From Acetobacterium woodii (GTDB lineage: Bacteria; Bacillota; Clostridia; Eubacteriales; Eubacteriaceae), in assembly GCA_016213825.1 (NCBI GenBank), contig JACQZP010000009.1:1-64000 (forward strand): a stretch of 64,000 nt of DNA, read 5' to 3'. Made by a program: the position numbers and the translations under genes. Within the stretch, counting starts at the first letter, position 1; each line of letters begins with the position of its first letter. Below the pieces are notes generated by a model. The model had not been told where the DNA came from. It saw nothing but the letters and a program-made list of their open reading frames with translations, and did no database searches. Positions 27,316 through 37,300 of the stretch are shown piece after piece.

Positions 27316-27344
27316 ATCATACGCGTTTTTATTAAATGCGTCAA
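27316..27344 (-). promoter_or_regulatory. Promoter of the abiE pair
   Basis: Minus strand TTGACG (complement of 27339-27344), 17-bp spacer, TATGAT (complement of 27316-27321). A CACAA...TTGTG inverted repeat just upstream (about 27357-27375) may bind AbiEi. Confidence 0.65.
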
Positions 27345-27455
27345 CATGATTTTAAACACAATTGCTTCGTGTTGTGTATATTTTCGTGTTATTTTCTTTC
27401 AATAACTAGAACCCATTCAAAAAAATCCTCTCAGTGATGACCAAGAAAACTTTTT

Positions 27456-27702
27456 TTAACCAAATTTTTTTAACAATTCATCATAGGTCGTATTCAGCGC
27501 ATCCCTTATCGCTCTCAACTGTGTAGCTTGAATATGCTGAATGCCCCTTTCAATTTTCACAAGTGTTTCCCTTGTTATTTCTATTCCTTGAAGCTGTAAT
27601 AAACTCACTAACTCTTTCTGACCAATCTTGCGCAGCTTGCATATTTCACAAATATTTGCGCCTATATGAATACCGTCTTTGTTTAATCTTTTGTTCTTCC
27701 AT
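27456..27702 (-). pseudogene. XRE-type helix-turn-helix regulator, frameshifted
   Basis: From about 27690 to 27456 the frame reads LNKDGIHIGANICEICKLRK then IGQKELVSLLQLQGIEITRE, TLVKIERGIQHI and LKKFG, a small XRE-like HTH. No ATG, GTG or TTG starts that frame. The ATG at 27702 is one base out; removing one A from AAAA at about 27688-27691 gives MEEQRLNKDG and an about 81-residue protein. Either it is a one-base insertion or an unusual start. A large palindrome and a hairpin lie in its upstream region. Confidence 0.65.
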
Positions 27703-27715
27703 ATTATCCTCGCGT

Positions 27716-27739
27716 AAAAGGACTTAAATTAGTCCTTTT
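27716..27739. repeat. Hairpin between HTH gene and palindrome
   Basis: AAAAGGACT (27716-27724) pairs with AGTCCTTTT (27731-27739). It lies in the leader of the HTH gene. Confidence 0.6.
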
Positions 27740-27768
27740 CTCTTTGTTCTATTTGGATAGTATGTTAT

Positions 27769-27792
27769 TATTTGACTAATATTAGTCAAATA
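27769..27792. promoter_or_regulatory. 24-bp perfect palindrome, candidate operator
   Basis: TATTTGACTAAT (27769-27780) followed at once by its reverse complement. It lies between the divergent HTH gene and the gene at 27839, an ideal place for a shared operator of the HTH protein. Confidence 0.8.
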
Positions 27793-27838
27793 TTCAATTA
27801 AACAAGAGCATATCTATAAGAAAATGGAGAATAACAAG

Positions 27839-28206
27839 ATGAAAATGAAATCAAAAGGTTACGACCAATTGCAAAAATATCACAATTTAGTTTTGAAGAA
27901 TGTTATGTAGGTCTAAATCTGCTATTATACACGGATAAGCATTTTCCCAAATTTATGGAACGTAACTATCGTTTAAAACAGTATTACGAAGAAGGCGAAT
28001 TTTTCATGACAGCAAATGAAAGAAATTTTCACTTAATAGGTTTTATCGACGCTATTATCTACTTAGAAAGAAAAGGACTTTTATTCGAGGATCATCCAAG
28101 GAGACGTTTGTATAATCCGCTTTCAGATGATTCACCAGAGCTTGATATATTAAGACGTGTTGTTACCATCGTTGAGTGTGGTGATGATATCAAAGAAAAG
28201 CCATAA
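27839..28206 (+). pseudogene. Hypothetical gene with an early frameshift
   Basis: An open frame running to 28206 (KRLRPIAKISQFSFEECYVG, NERNFHLIGFIDAIIYLERK) has no start codon of its own. GGAG (27826-27829) and ATG (27839) are well placed but one base out of frame; an extra A in AAAA gives MKNEIKRLRPIAK and about 122 residues. I do not recognise the family. Translation could also restart at ATG 27955 (83 residues), but with no good ribosome site. Confidence 0.6.
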
Positions 28207-28207
28207 T

Positions 28208-28247
28208 AAAAAATACCGAAGTTCTTATTTTGTCTTCGGTACTTTTT
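28208..28247. terminator. Intrinsic terminator
   Basis: ACCGAAG (28215-28221) pairs with CTTCGGT (28234-28240), with an A-run before and a T-run after, directly after the stop at 28206. Confidence 0.8.
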
Positions 28248-28472
28248 ATTCTAATAGCGGCTAGAAGTATTTTAGGTAATTCATCATTTACAGACTTTTC
28301 TTCATACACTCCAAAATAAATCCTCAAAAGGACAAAGTTATTTATCCGGTAAGCGAATTCCTGGGGAATCAATAATAGTGTATTATTAATATAATACATT
28401 TGCTTTCATAACAGTAATCTCTTGTTAAAGAATTGTGGTAATTTCAAGACTTCGAGCCACATTATGAAGAAT

Positions 28473-28519
28473 AAAAAATGACCTCGGAATGAGAAGTTTC
28501 CACGACTCATTTCAAGGTC
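28473..28519 (-). terminator. Probable guaA terminator
   Basis: GACCTCGGAATGAG (28480-28493) pairs with CTCATTTCAAGGTC (28506-28519) with three mismatches; on the minus strand six T follow. It lies about 85 bases past the guaA stop, inside the island edge. The remainder of 28252-28601 holds no convincing gene. Confidence 0.7.
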
Positions 28520-28601
28520 TATTTATCATACTTTATTTTGTTAGTAAGACTAAACGATTTTGCCCCAAACAGGATAAATCACTTTGTCTTTTAACATGGG
28601 A

Positions 28602-28652
28602 CTTATTCCCATTCAATCGTCGAAGGTGGCTTGCTGGTAATATCATAGACAA
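28602..28652 (-). repeat. guaA 3' end, proximal attachment repeat
   Basis: The partner of 17297-17347 (47/51 bp). It is the functional end of guaA, encoding [14 protein letters not shown] and stop. Confidence 0.92.
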
Positions 28653-30150
28653 TCCGGCTGACATGCTTCACTTCGTTAACAATACGGGTGGAAATGCTTT
28701 CCAGTACGTCAAACGGAATTCGCGCCCAGTCGGAGGTCATACCGTCAACCGAGGTAACGGCTCTTAGACCAATGGTATAGTCATAGGTTCGTTCATCACC
28801 CATAACGCCAACGCTGCGGTTTCCTGGCAGTACTGCAAAGTATTGCCAGATCTCTTCATCAAGGCCAGCCTTTGCAATTTCGTCTCTAAAGACAAAATCA
28901 GCTTCTTTTAAGATATCCAGTTTTTCTTTGGTAACATCGCCCATCACCCGAATGGCCAGGCCTGGCCCCGGGAAGGGTTGACGCCAAACCAGATCGTGAT
29001 CCAGTCCGATTTCTTCGCCCACGGCCCGAACCTCGTCTTTAAACAGGTTCCGCAGTGGTTCAATCAGTTCAAAATTCACATCATCCGGCAGTCCGCCAAC
29101 GTTGTGATGGCTTTTGATGACCGCGGCATTTTTGGTACCGCTTTCGATAACGTCAGGATAGATGGTTCCCTGAAGCAGAAAATCGATGTCGTTTAATTTG
29201 CTGGATTCTTCTTCGAAAACGCGAATAAATTCAGTTCCGATGATCTTACGTTTTTGTTCCGGATCACTGACGCCAGCTAATTTACCAAGGAAACGATCTT
29301 CGCAGTTTACCCGGATAAAATTCATGTTAAAGCGGTTTTTAAAGATCGCTTCGACCTGATCGCCTTCATCTTTTCGCAGCAGACCATGATCCACAAAAAT
29401 ACAGGTCAGCTTGTCACCAATGGCTTTGTGAACCAGGGTCGCCGCAACTGATGAATCGACTCCGCCACTGAGGGCGCATAAAACCCGGCGATCGCCGACT
29501 TGTTCTTTGATGGCTTCAATCTGTTCCTGGGCGAAGTTCTGCATGGTCCATAAACCTTCGCAGCCACAGACATCATAGATAAAGTTGTTTAAGACTTCTT
29601 TTCCGTATTGGGTGTGTTCTACTTCCGGATGGAATTGAACCGCATAAAGCTTCCGTTCATGACATTCCATGGCGCCAGTGGGACATGAGTCGGTGGTCGC
29701 GGTGATCGTGAATCCATCGGGAATTGTCTGGATATAGTTGGTGTGACTCATCCAACAGGTGGTTCCATCGGGGATGCCTTTGAAAAGCACTGAGTCTTTT
29801 TCGAAGTTCAATGCTTTTTTACCATACTCACGAATATCCGCCGAATCGGTAACCCCTTTTAGCTGCTCGGCCATCAGCTGAGCGCCATAGCAGATTCCTA
29901 AAATCGGAATACCCATGTTGTAAATTTCCGGATCACATTGCGGTGCTCCTTCTTCATGAACACTGGAAGGTCCACCGGTGAAGATAATCCCTTTGGGATT
30001 TTTCTTGCGAATCTCATCGGGGGTGATATCATAAGGAACAACTTCAGAATACACTCTGGCCTCACGGACCCGTCGGGCGATCAGCTGATTGTATTGTGCT
30101 CCAAAATCCACAATGAGAATGATCTCATCTTGATAATGCTTTTTTATCAT
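28603..30150 (-). CDS. guaA: GMP synthase (glutamine-hydrolysing)
   Basis: A 515-residue enzyme that converts XMP to GMP with glutamine. The N-terminal amidotransferase has GICYGAQL with the nucleophile Cys (about 87) and FHPEVEHT. The ATP pyrophosphatase domain has ALSGGVDSS, and the dimerisation end has [10 protein letters not shown] and KPPSTIEWE. It lies 8 bp after guaB, so the two form a guanine operon. The last 16 codons double as the attachment site of the island. Full length. Confidence 0.98.
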   Translation of the reverse strand: MIKKHYQDEIILIVDFGAQYNQLIARRVREARVYSEVVPYDITPDEIRKKNPKGIIFTGGPSSVHEEGAPQCDPEIYNMGIPILGICYGAQLMAEQLKGVTDSADIREYGKKALNFEKDSVLFKGIPDGTTCWMSHTNYIQTIPDGFTITATTDSCPTGAMECHERKLYAVQFHPEVEHTQYGKEVLNNFIYDVCGCEGLWTMQNFAQEQIEAIKEQVGDRRVLCALSGGVDSSVAATLVHKAIGDKLTCIFVDHGLLRKDEGDQVEAIFKNRFNMNFIRVNCEDRFLGKLAGVSDPEQKRKIIGTEFIRVFEEESSKLNDIDFLLQGTIYPDVIESGTKNAAVIKSHHNVGGLPDDVNFELIEPLRNLFKDEVRAVGEEIGLDHDLVWRQPFPGPGLAIRVMGDVTKEKLDILKEADFVFRDEIAKAGLDEEIWQYFAVLPGNRSVGVMGDERTYDYTIGLRAVTSVDGMTSDWARIPFDVLESISTRIVNEVKHVSRIVYDITSKPPSTIEWE

Positions 30151-30158
30151 AAATTCTC

Positions 30159-31712
<1,554 letters not shown>

Positions 31713-31811
31713 TTATATTATGCTGTTTAGTCTAACACAACTTGCTTAAATGTGACAATGATTATTTTTTTGGTAACGTTATCTTTTCTATTATTTTCAG
31801 AAATTTACAGG

Positions 31812-33845
31812 TTAAAACAACAAAAGTGATGGGTTTTCCATATCTGCTTTAATGGCTTGTAAGAACTTTGCACCTTCCACGCCATCGGCAACCCGGCGAT
31901 CCAGATTCAGACTGATTTTCATAACTGATCGAACCACCGGCTCGCCCTGATGCACCCGGATCCGCTGAACCACTTCACCGACACTGAGGATGGCGCTGTT
32001 GGGCTGGTTGATGATGGCGGTAAATTCCCGAATGCCATACATGCCCAGGTTGGTGATGGTAAAGGTGCTGCCCTGAAGCCGCTCTGATGGTAACTGTCTG
32101 TTCTTAACTATTTTTAGTAAGTCACCCCGACTTTTTACCATTTCCACAAAGTCCAGATCCTGAGCGTTTTCAATCACAGGCACAATCAGACCTTGATCAG
32201 ATTCTACCGTTAAGCCCATGTGCACATGGGTGTGTGTAATGATCTGGTCGTCTTCCCGTCTGGCATTAATCAACGGATGTTTAATCAGCGCCCGGGATGT
32301 CGCCAGCAGCAGAAAATCAGTGTAGGTACAGCGATATCTGACCTGGTCTTCGATTTTTTTGGTTATTTTCTTTCGCAGATCTTTGATTTCGGTCATATCA
32401 ATTTCGGTGGTTAATGTAATCACCGCTGTTTCCACATTGCTTTTGTCCAACTTTTCTTCAACGGGGTTAGGTTTCTCAATAGCTGCGTTGTTATTTTCCA
32501 GCTTCTCCTTGAAAAGTTCTGACTCAAGTGGTGACGTATCAATTTCATTGTTTGCTATTTCCGGAACTCTTATTTCTGGAACCTCTATTTGAATCGGTTC
32601 CGTCTCGGGTTCACGGCTTTCCGGTTCATCAGTTTTCAGTTCGGCTGTTTCAGACCTCAAGATTTCTGGTTCACCAACTTCTGGCTCATTAACTTCCAGC
32701 TCACAAACTTCTGGTTCAATAGCTTCCAGCTCACAAACTTCCGGTTCATCAACTTTTATGGCATCGATTTTTTCTTCGGTTATTTCATTTTCATTTTTGT
32801 CTTCAACCGTCGTTTTTCTTCTTAAACCTCGGGGCTTTCTATTTTGGAGCCCAGATTCTTCCATTTCGGCTTCATGGAGCAGATGCATGGGTGTTGGTTT
32901 AACAATGATTTCGTCCCGGAGTGGTTCCGCCTTAATATCGACAAATGGCACAAAATCCAGCTCTGATATTTTTGTCACCACATCGGCATCCTTTTCTTCA
33001 AATTTCTCGGCATTTTCGTCCACAAAGGGCACAAAGTCCAGTTCGGGATTTGGCAATTTTTCTATCTTATGATTCATATCTTTGAGTCTTTTTCGAGTAT
33101 CTGCTTTTTTAGCTGGCGGCTCTTCCAGTTTCACCGGCAGTGAAAAAAGATTCTGCGGATTTCCGGCCAGGTTCTCCAGATCCGTGCTAATAACCACCGG
33201 TTCTTTGGATTTAAAATTAAAGGTTCCGGGTTGGATCACCACCATTTTTTTGACATCATCCACTTCAATTCGGCCGTTTGGTCCGGTGCCGGTTGCCTTT
33301 TTTATATCCACCTTAAATTCCCGGGCAATCCGTCTGGCTGATGGGGTGGCTCTGACCTTGCCCTCTCGGGGATCCTGCTTTGGAAATTCCTGTGACGCTT
33401 CTTCTTGCACCGCCAACAGCTCCTCCTTCAATTCTTCCTTCAGCTCTTCCTCCAGAGTTTCTTCGATGTCCTCATCCTTGATGATTTCTCGAACAGCTTC
33501 AGACCGCTGGTCTTTTGTCCCTTCCTTGATTGTTTCTTCCAGATTTTTTTCCAATGCCTCAATGGCCGCCGTCAATTTTTCTTCCAGGTTTTCTTCTGGA
33601 AGATCTTCATCCAAAACGTCTTCCGCCGGTTCTTTAATTTCTGTAGGTGCTTCTGCCCTGATCGCTTCGGCTGTCTCGATTTCCTGATCTGAGACCACTG
33701 CTTGAAGCGACTCTTCCTGTTTATCGTTATGAAGAACTGCATCTTCTTTATTTGCTTCCGCCAATTCAACCGTTGTGGTATTTGTCAAGTTTTCTGCTGT
33801 CATATCCAATTTCTCTTTCGGTAGTATTATTTCATTTTCCATCAT
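31812..33845 (-). CDS. Atypical 2-oxoacid dehydrogenase E2 component, no lipoyl domain
   Basis: A 677-residue protein. Residues 1-20 (NEIILPKEKLDMTAENL) resemble only the first strand of a lipoyl domain; no ETDKA lysine follows. A Glu-rich region (about 60-160) leads to an E3/E1-binding domain (about 164-202, RATPSARRIAREFKVD). Then a long acidic linker with two ELDFVPFVD motifs (268, 295) and EPEVCELE repeats (about 367-395). The C-terminal acyltransferase domain (about 470-677) is well conserved, but the catalytic HRxxDG is RRVADG (Arg650). It follows the E1 genes with a 12-bp gap. It may be a structural core or use another protein's lipoyl arm; catalysis is doubtful. Confidence 0.85.
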   Translation of the reverse strand: MMENEIILPKEKLDMTAENLTNTTTVELAEANKEDAVLHNDKQEESLQAVVSDQEIETAEAIRAEAPTEIKEPAEDVLDEDLPEENLEEKLTAAIEALEKNLEETIKEGTKDQRSEAVREIIKDEDIEETLEEELKEELKEELLAVQEEASQEFPKQDPREGKVRATPSARRIAREFKVDIKKATGTGPNGRIEVDDVKKMVVIQPGTFNFKSKEPVVISTDLENLAGNPQNLFSLPVKLEEPPAKKADTRKRLKDMNHKIEKLPNPELDFVPFVDENAEKFEEKDADVVTKISELDFVPFVDIKAEPLRDEIIVKPTPMHLLHEAEMEESGLQNRKPRGLRRKTTVEDKNENEITEEKIDAIKVDEPEVCELEAIEPEVCELEVNEPEVGEPEILRSETAELKTDEPESREPETEPIQIEVPEIRVPEIANNEIDTSPLESELFKEKLENNNAAIEKPNPVEEKLDKSNVETAVITLTTEIDMTEIKDLRKKITKKIEDQVRYRCTYTDFLLLATSRALIKHPLINARREDDQIITHTHVHMGLTVESDQGLIVPVIENAQDLDFVEMVKSRGDLLKIVKNRQLPSERLQGSTFTITNLGMYGIREFTAIINQPNSAILSVGEVVQRIRVHQGEPVVRSVMKISLNLDRRVADGVEGAKFLQAIKADMENPSLLLF

Positions 33846-33857
33846 TCTGCCAACTCC

Positions 33858-34859
33858 CTATTCCCGGTTAAGGAGACGATAGACTCCATGAACGAAATCG
33901 TTTCGTTGGGGTACCACCGAAGCTTCCAGTTCTTGATTAAACGGAATGGGAACATCCAGGCCACCCAGACGGATGATCGGGGCATTGAGATAATCAAAGG
34001 CTTCGCTTTCCACCACCCGCGCCACAATTTCACCGCCCAGTCCCCCGGTTTTTGATGCTTCATGGGCGACAATCAGACAGCCGGTTTTAATAACCGATTC
34101 AATAATCGGCTTCATATCCATGGGATACAGGGTCACCGGATTGAGGATTTCAACTTTGATCCCCTCTTCTTCTAAAAAATCCGCCGCTTCAATGGCTTTA
34201 GCAAGGGTAGTGCCGTAAGCGACAATGGTTACGTCCTTCCCGGGACGTTCCACCACCGTTGTTCCGATTTCGACAAGGTAATCCTCATCCAGCGGAACCA
34301 GACCGACCTTGTCATAAAGCAATTTATGCTCAATAAAACACACCGGGTTATTGTCCCGAATGGCTGCCTTAATTAACCCCTTTGCCTGGGCGGGGGTCGA
34401 TGGGGTCACGACCTTTAAACCAGGCACATGACAAAGCCATGCTTCCAGGCTCTGACTGTGCTGAGCCGCTGCTCCGATTCCCGAGCCCGCTGGCAACCGC
34501 AATACCATCGGTACCTGTGACTGTCCGCCAAACATATAGCGCATTTTTGCGGCCTGATTGACCAGGGCATCCATACCCAAGGTAATAAAATCCATAAACA
34601 TGATTTCACAGATCGGGCGTAATCCAGTCGTTGCTGCTCCCACAGCGGTTCCGACCATAGCTGCTTCGGCAATCGGCGTATCCAGAATTCGGTCTTCGCC
34701 AAATTCTTCCAGCAGACCGGCCGATACTCCAAAGGCACCGCCATAAAGGCCAATATCTTCGCCCATAAAAATAACATTCTCATCCCGATGCATTTCTTCG
34801 GTGATCCCCAGGCGCAGGGCGTCGCGGTAGGTCATTTTTTTCATATCACTTGTTTTCAT
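33858..34859 (-). CDS. acoB: Thiamine-dependent 2-oxoacid/acetoin dehydrogenase E1 beta
   Basis: A 333-residue transketolase-like subunit: TYRDALRLGITEEMHRDENV, GEDIGLYGGAFGV, EIMFMDFITLG and the C-terminal fold (IVAHEASKTGGLGGEI). With E1 alpha it forms the heterotetramer that decarboxylates a 2-oxoacid or cleaves acetoin on thiamine diphosphate. The AcoB assignment rests on overall likeness to acetoin dehydrogenases; a pyruvate or branched-chain enzyme is possible. Its ATG overlaps the E1 alpha stop by one base (TGATG). Confidence 0.85.
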   Translation of the reverse strand: MKTSDMKKMTYRDALRLGITEEMHRDENVIFMGEDIGLYGGAFGVSAGLLEEFGEDRILDTPIAEAAMVGTAVGAATTGLRPICEIMFMDFITLGMDALVNQAAKMRYMFGGQSQVPMVLRLPAGSGIGAAAQHSQSLEAWLCHVPGLKVVTPSTPAQAKGLIKAAIRDNNPVCFIEHKLLYDKVGLVPLDEDYLVEIGTTVVERPGKDVTIVAYGTTLAKAIEAADFLEEEGIKVEILNPVTLYPMDMKPIIESVIKTGCLIVAHEASKTGGLGGEIVARVVESEAFDYLNAPIIRLGGLDVPIPFNQELEASVVPQRNDFVHGVYRLLNRE

Positions 34860-35833
34860 CAGTTAACCCCTCCCGCATAAACATCTTCTAAAACTGCATT
34901 CAACTGAGGTTCTGGGCTTGCATTCGCAAATTCCAGCGCCTGATCAATGGAGGCTTTGGCTTCATCTTCCATTTTCTGAATTTGTTTTTCGGTAAAGATC
35001 CGATGTTCTCTGAGATATTCTTTCATTTTTTGAACTGGATCTTTCTTTTGCCATTCCCGGACCTCTTGTTTGTCCCGATATAACTGATTGTCACTTTGGG
35101 AGTGACCGTTGTAGCGATAGGTTTTGGCTTCAATCAGTACCGGCCCTTTTCCAGCTCTGGCATAACGCAGTGCCTTGGTGACGGTGTTGTAAACATCAAG
35201 AAAATCATTGCCATCAATGGTAAGGCCAGGCATGTTGTAGGCTTCGCTGCGATCGGAAATATTTTCGATATTCATGTGCTTTTCAATCGGCGTTGACATG
35301 CCATACTGATTATTCTCAATCAGAAAAACAACCGGCAATTTCCACACTGAGGCCAGATTTAAGGATTCATGAAAATTTCCGCCATTGGTGGCTCCATCTC
35401 CGGCAAAGCAGAGGACCACCTTTCCGGTTTTTTGATACTTTTGGGTCAGCGCTGCTCCACAGGAAAGGCTGAAGCCACCTCCAACCACACCATTTGCTCC
35501 CAGGTTGCCATTTTCCACATCGGCAATATGCATCGATCCGCCTTTACCCTTGCAGTAACCGGTGGCTTTTCCCAGACATTCTGCCATCATCAAATTGACA
35601 TCCAGTCCAAAGCCAATGGCCTGGGCATGGCCCCGGTGGCTCAGGGATACCAGATCCCCTTCTTCCAGTGCCAGACAAGACATCACACCGGTTGCCTCCT
35701 GACCCATGCTCAAATGGATTGCTCCGTGAACCTTGCCCTTAGCGACGAGTTCGTCCAGCTTTGCTTCGAAAAATCGAGCCTGGTTTATTTTATAATACAT
35801 TCTTAATAGAAGTTCTTCTGATAATTCAATCAT
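34859..35833 (-). CDS. acoA: Thiamine-dependent 2-oxoacid/acetoin dehydrogenase E1 alpha
   Basis: A 324-residue subunit. The thiamine-diphosphate motif is FAGDGATNGGNFHESLN through VFLIENN (about 160-195). The KGKGGSMHIAD and SLSHRGHAQAIGFG blocks and the YRYNGHSQSD phosphorylation-loop-like region are typical. The ATG at 35833 follows GGAGG; an upstream in-frame GTG overlaps it. First gene of the E1 alpha-E1 beta-E2 operon; no E3 is nearby, so dihydrolipoamide dehydrogenase must be encoded elsewhere. Confidence 0.87.
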   Translation of the reverse strand: MIELSEELLLRMYYKINQARFFEAKLDELVAKGKVHGAIHLSMGQEATGVMSCLALEEGDLVSLSHRGHAQAIGFGLDVNLMMAECLGKATGYCKGKGGSMHIADVENGNLGANGVVGGGFSLSCGAALTQKYQKTGKVVLCFAGDGATNGGNFHESLNLASVWKLPVVFLIENNQYGMSTPIEKHMNIENISDRSEAYNMPGLTIDGNDFLDVYNTVTKALRYARAGKGPVLIEAKTYRYNGHSQSDNQLYRDKQEVREWQKKDPVQKMKEYLREHRIFTEKQIQKMEDEAKASIDQALEFANASPEPQLNAVLEDVYAGGVN

Positions 35834-35898
35834 GGTTTCCTCCACATTTTCACTAATTATTTTTAAAAAAGGTGAATAACCCTATCAGGCTGTCGCTG

Positions 35899-35990
35899 TG
35901 TTCATTGAACATCCCAACCGTTGTTGGTACGCTTTCATCTGTTTAATTAATAAACTGAACACCGTTTTTTTTAAGCCTTCGTTCATTATA
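35899..35990 (-). promoter_or_regulatory. Upstream region of the E1-E2 operon
   Basis: A minus-strand TATAAT (complement of 35985-35990) with a weak -35. Downstream are a perfect palindrome TGTTCA-T-TGAACA (35899-35911), a half-site TGAACA (35956-35961) and a near-palindrome GTTTAATTAATAAAC (35941-35955). These are candidate regulator sites in a long leader. Confidence 0.4.
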
Positions 35991-36005
35991 TCTTTTATTC
36001 CCCAA

Positions 36006-36061
36006 TAAATAAAGAATGAAGCGAAAAACTCCATAAAATGACAGTTTTTTTCGTTCCATTC
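36006..36061 (-). terminator. ispD operon terminator
   Basis: GAATGAAGCGAAAAACT (36014-36030) pairs, with bulges, with AGTTTTTTTCGTTCCATTC (36043-36061), followed by a T-rich tail on the minus strand. Confidence 0.7.
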
Positions 36062-36063
36062 TT

Positions 36064-36804
36064 TTATTCTTTTAATAATCTTTTAATTTTTCCCGATAAT
36101 TCCCGGTTTTCGGCAGTTCTTTTCATAATCGACTCGGCAATCACCAAATCTTCCGGGGTAGTAATTTTGATATTGGCATAGTCGCCAGTCACAATTTTAA
36201 CTGGAACATTTAACCGTTCCACCAAAAAGGCGTCATCGGTTCCTTCGATCCCCAGTTCATGCGCATTTTGGTGTGCCTTTTTTAACAGCTCATAAGTAAA
36301 GGTCTGGGGCGTTTGAATCTCCACCAGATAATTGCGATCCGGGGTCTGTTCCACAAAACCGGCCTTATTAATTATTTTGATGGTATTTTTGGCCGGCACC
36401 CCCACCACCGTTGCCCGATGGCTAATAGTCTCTGCAATACTTTTTAAAATCACCGACTCTTGAATCAGCGGTCTCGCCCCATCGTGAACCATCACAATCT
36501 GAGTATTGGACATTACCGCTGCTAAACCGTTATAAACCGACTGCTGCCGGGTTTCCCCGCCACTCACCAATTTTATCTTAGTATAGGGAAAGCTGCTCAG
36601 CACCTGCTCCTGACACAGTTCAAATTCATCCGGATTGATCACCAGAATAATTTCTGAAATCAATGGACATCGCTCAAACACATCCAGCGTATGCGCCAGT
36701 ATTGGTTTCCCCATTAATGTCAGATACTGTTTGCTGATGGCTGCGTTCATCCGGCGACCTAATCCAGCAGCCGGGATAATCACACTGGTTAGCGTTTTTT
36801 CCAT
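36064..36804 (-). CDS. ispD: 2-C-methyl-D-erythritol 4-phosphate cytidylyltransferase
   Basis: A 246-residue enzyme of the MEP isoprenoid pathway that joins CTP to methylerythritol phosphate. Signatures: PAAGLGRRMNAAISKQY (CTP-binding loop), VSGGETRQQSVYNGL, VHDGARPL and the TDDAFLVER end. ATG 36804 is preferred, with GAGGTGG 5 bases upstream; an in-frame GTG overlaps that site. Last gene of the set aminotransferase-pspC-tsaE-ispD on this strand. Confidence 0.95.
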   Translation of the reverse strand: MEKTLTSVIIPAAGLGRRMNAAISKQYLTLMGKPILAHTLDVFERCPLISEIILVINPDEFELCQEQVLSSFPYTKIKLVSGGETRQQSVYNGLAAVMSNTQIVMVHDGARPLIQESVILKSIAETISHRATVVGVPAKNTIKIINKAGFVEQTPDRNYLVEIQTPQTFTYELLKKAHQNAHELGIEGTDDAFLVERLNVPVKIVTGDYANIKITTPEDLVIAESIMKRTAENRELSGKIKRLLKE

Positions 36805-36820
36805 GTTTGCCACCTCATCT

Positions 36821-37297
36821 TTATTTCATCGCATTGAGAATCCGATTGAGAACCTGCGCCACTTTTTGATTGTCGGTTTTTAAAATGATTTCCCGCTGAT
36901 CCGGCATATCAATCTGAGCTGTTAAGATAATTTCCAACTTGGGCTCAAATGAATACTCGGTGATCAGATCAGGCCATTCCAGCAGCAGGGTACAGCCCTG
37001 AGTCAGATAATCTTCAAAACCCATTTCGTAGAGTTCATCCGGATCCTGAAGACGGTATAAGTCAAAATGAAAAATCTTCGGTGGATTGCCGTATTCATTG
37101 ACAATGGTATAGGTGGGGCTGGTGACCTCATCCTCCAAGCCCATCCCGGCCACAAAGCCTTTGGAGAACAACGTTTTGCCAGCCCCCATTTCACCTTTTA
37201 AAAAAATAACCAGGGGGAAGTCAATCGCTTCCCCCAGATGGTGTCCAAAATCAAAGGTTTCCCGACTTGATTTTGTAATGATTCTTTTTTCCTGCAT
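36821..37297 (-). CDS. tsaE: tRNA threonylcarbamoyladenosine biosynthesis ATPase TsaE
   Basis: A 158-residue P-loop protein: KGEMGAGKTLFSKG (Walker A), EDEVTSPTYTIVNEY and HFDLYRL. It supports the TsaB-TsaD complex that makes t6A37 in tRNAs reading ANN codons. The other tsa genes are not in the window. It is 3 bp after the PspC gene. Confidence 0.95.
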   Translation of the reverse strand: MQEKRIITKSSRETFDFGHHLGEAIDFPLVIFLKGEMGAGKTLFSKGFVAGMGLEDEVTSPTYTIVNEYGNPPKIFHFDLYRLQDPDELYEMGFEDYLTQGCTLLLEWPDLITEYSFEPKLEIILTAQIDMPDQREIILKTDNQKVAQVLNRILNAMK

Positions 37298-37300
37298 GTT

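Larger units (their letters stand above)
17348..28601. mobile_element. Genomic island integrated at guaA, defence-rich
   Basis: About 11.3 kb between the two guaA-end repeats. It is visibly more AT-rich than the flanking genes and carries a Septu-like pair, a type I restriction-modification operon, an AbiE pair, an HTH gene and a hypothetical gene. No integrase, excisionase or conjugation gene is present, so it is probably stranded. guaA is a known island integration site in bacteria. Several genes carry single-base indels or stops. Confidence 0.88.

Noticed and set aside
28190-28399. 69-codon minus-strand frame after the hypothetical gene
   Set aside because: It runs through a terminator and has no ribosome site or recognisable pattern.
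33082-33687. Long plus-strand frame opposite the E2 gene
   Set aside because: It mirrors the Glu/Lys-rich coding strand as Ser/Phe-rich sequence; no ribosome site, no family likeness.
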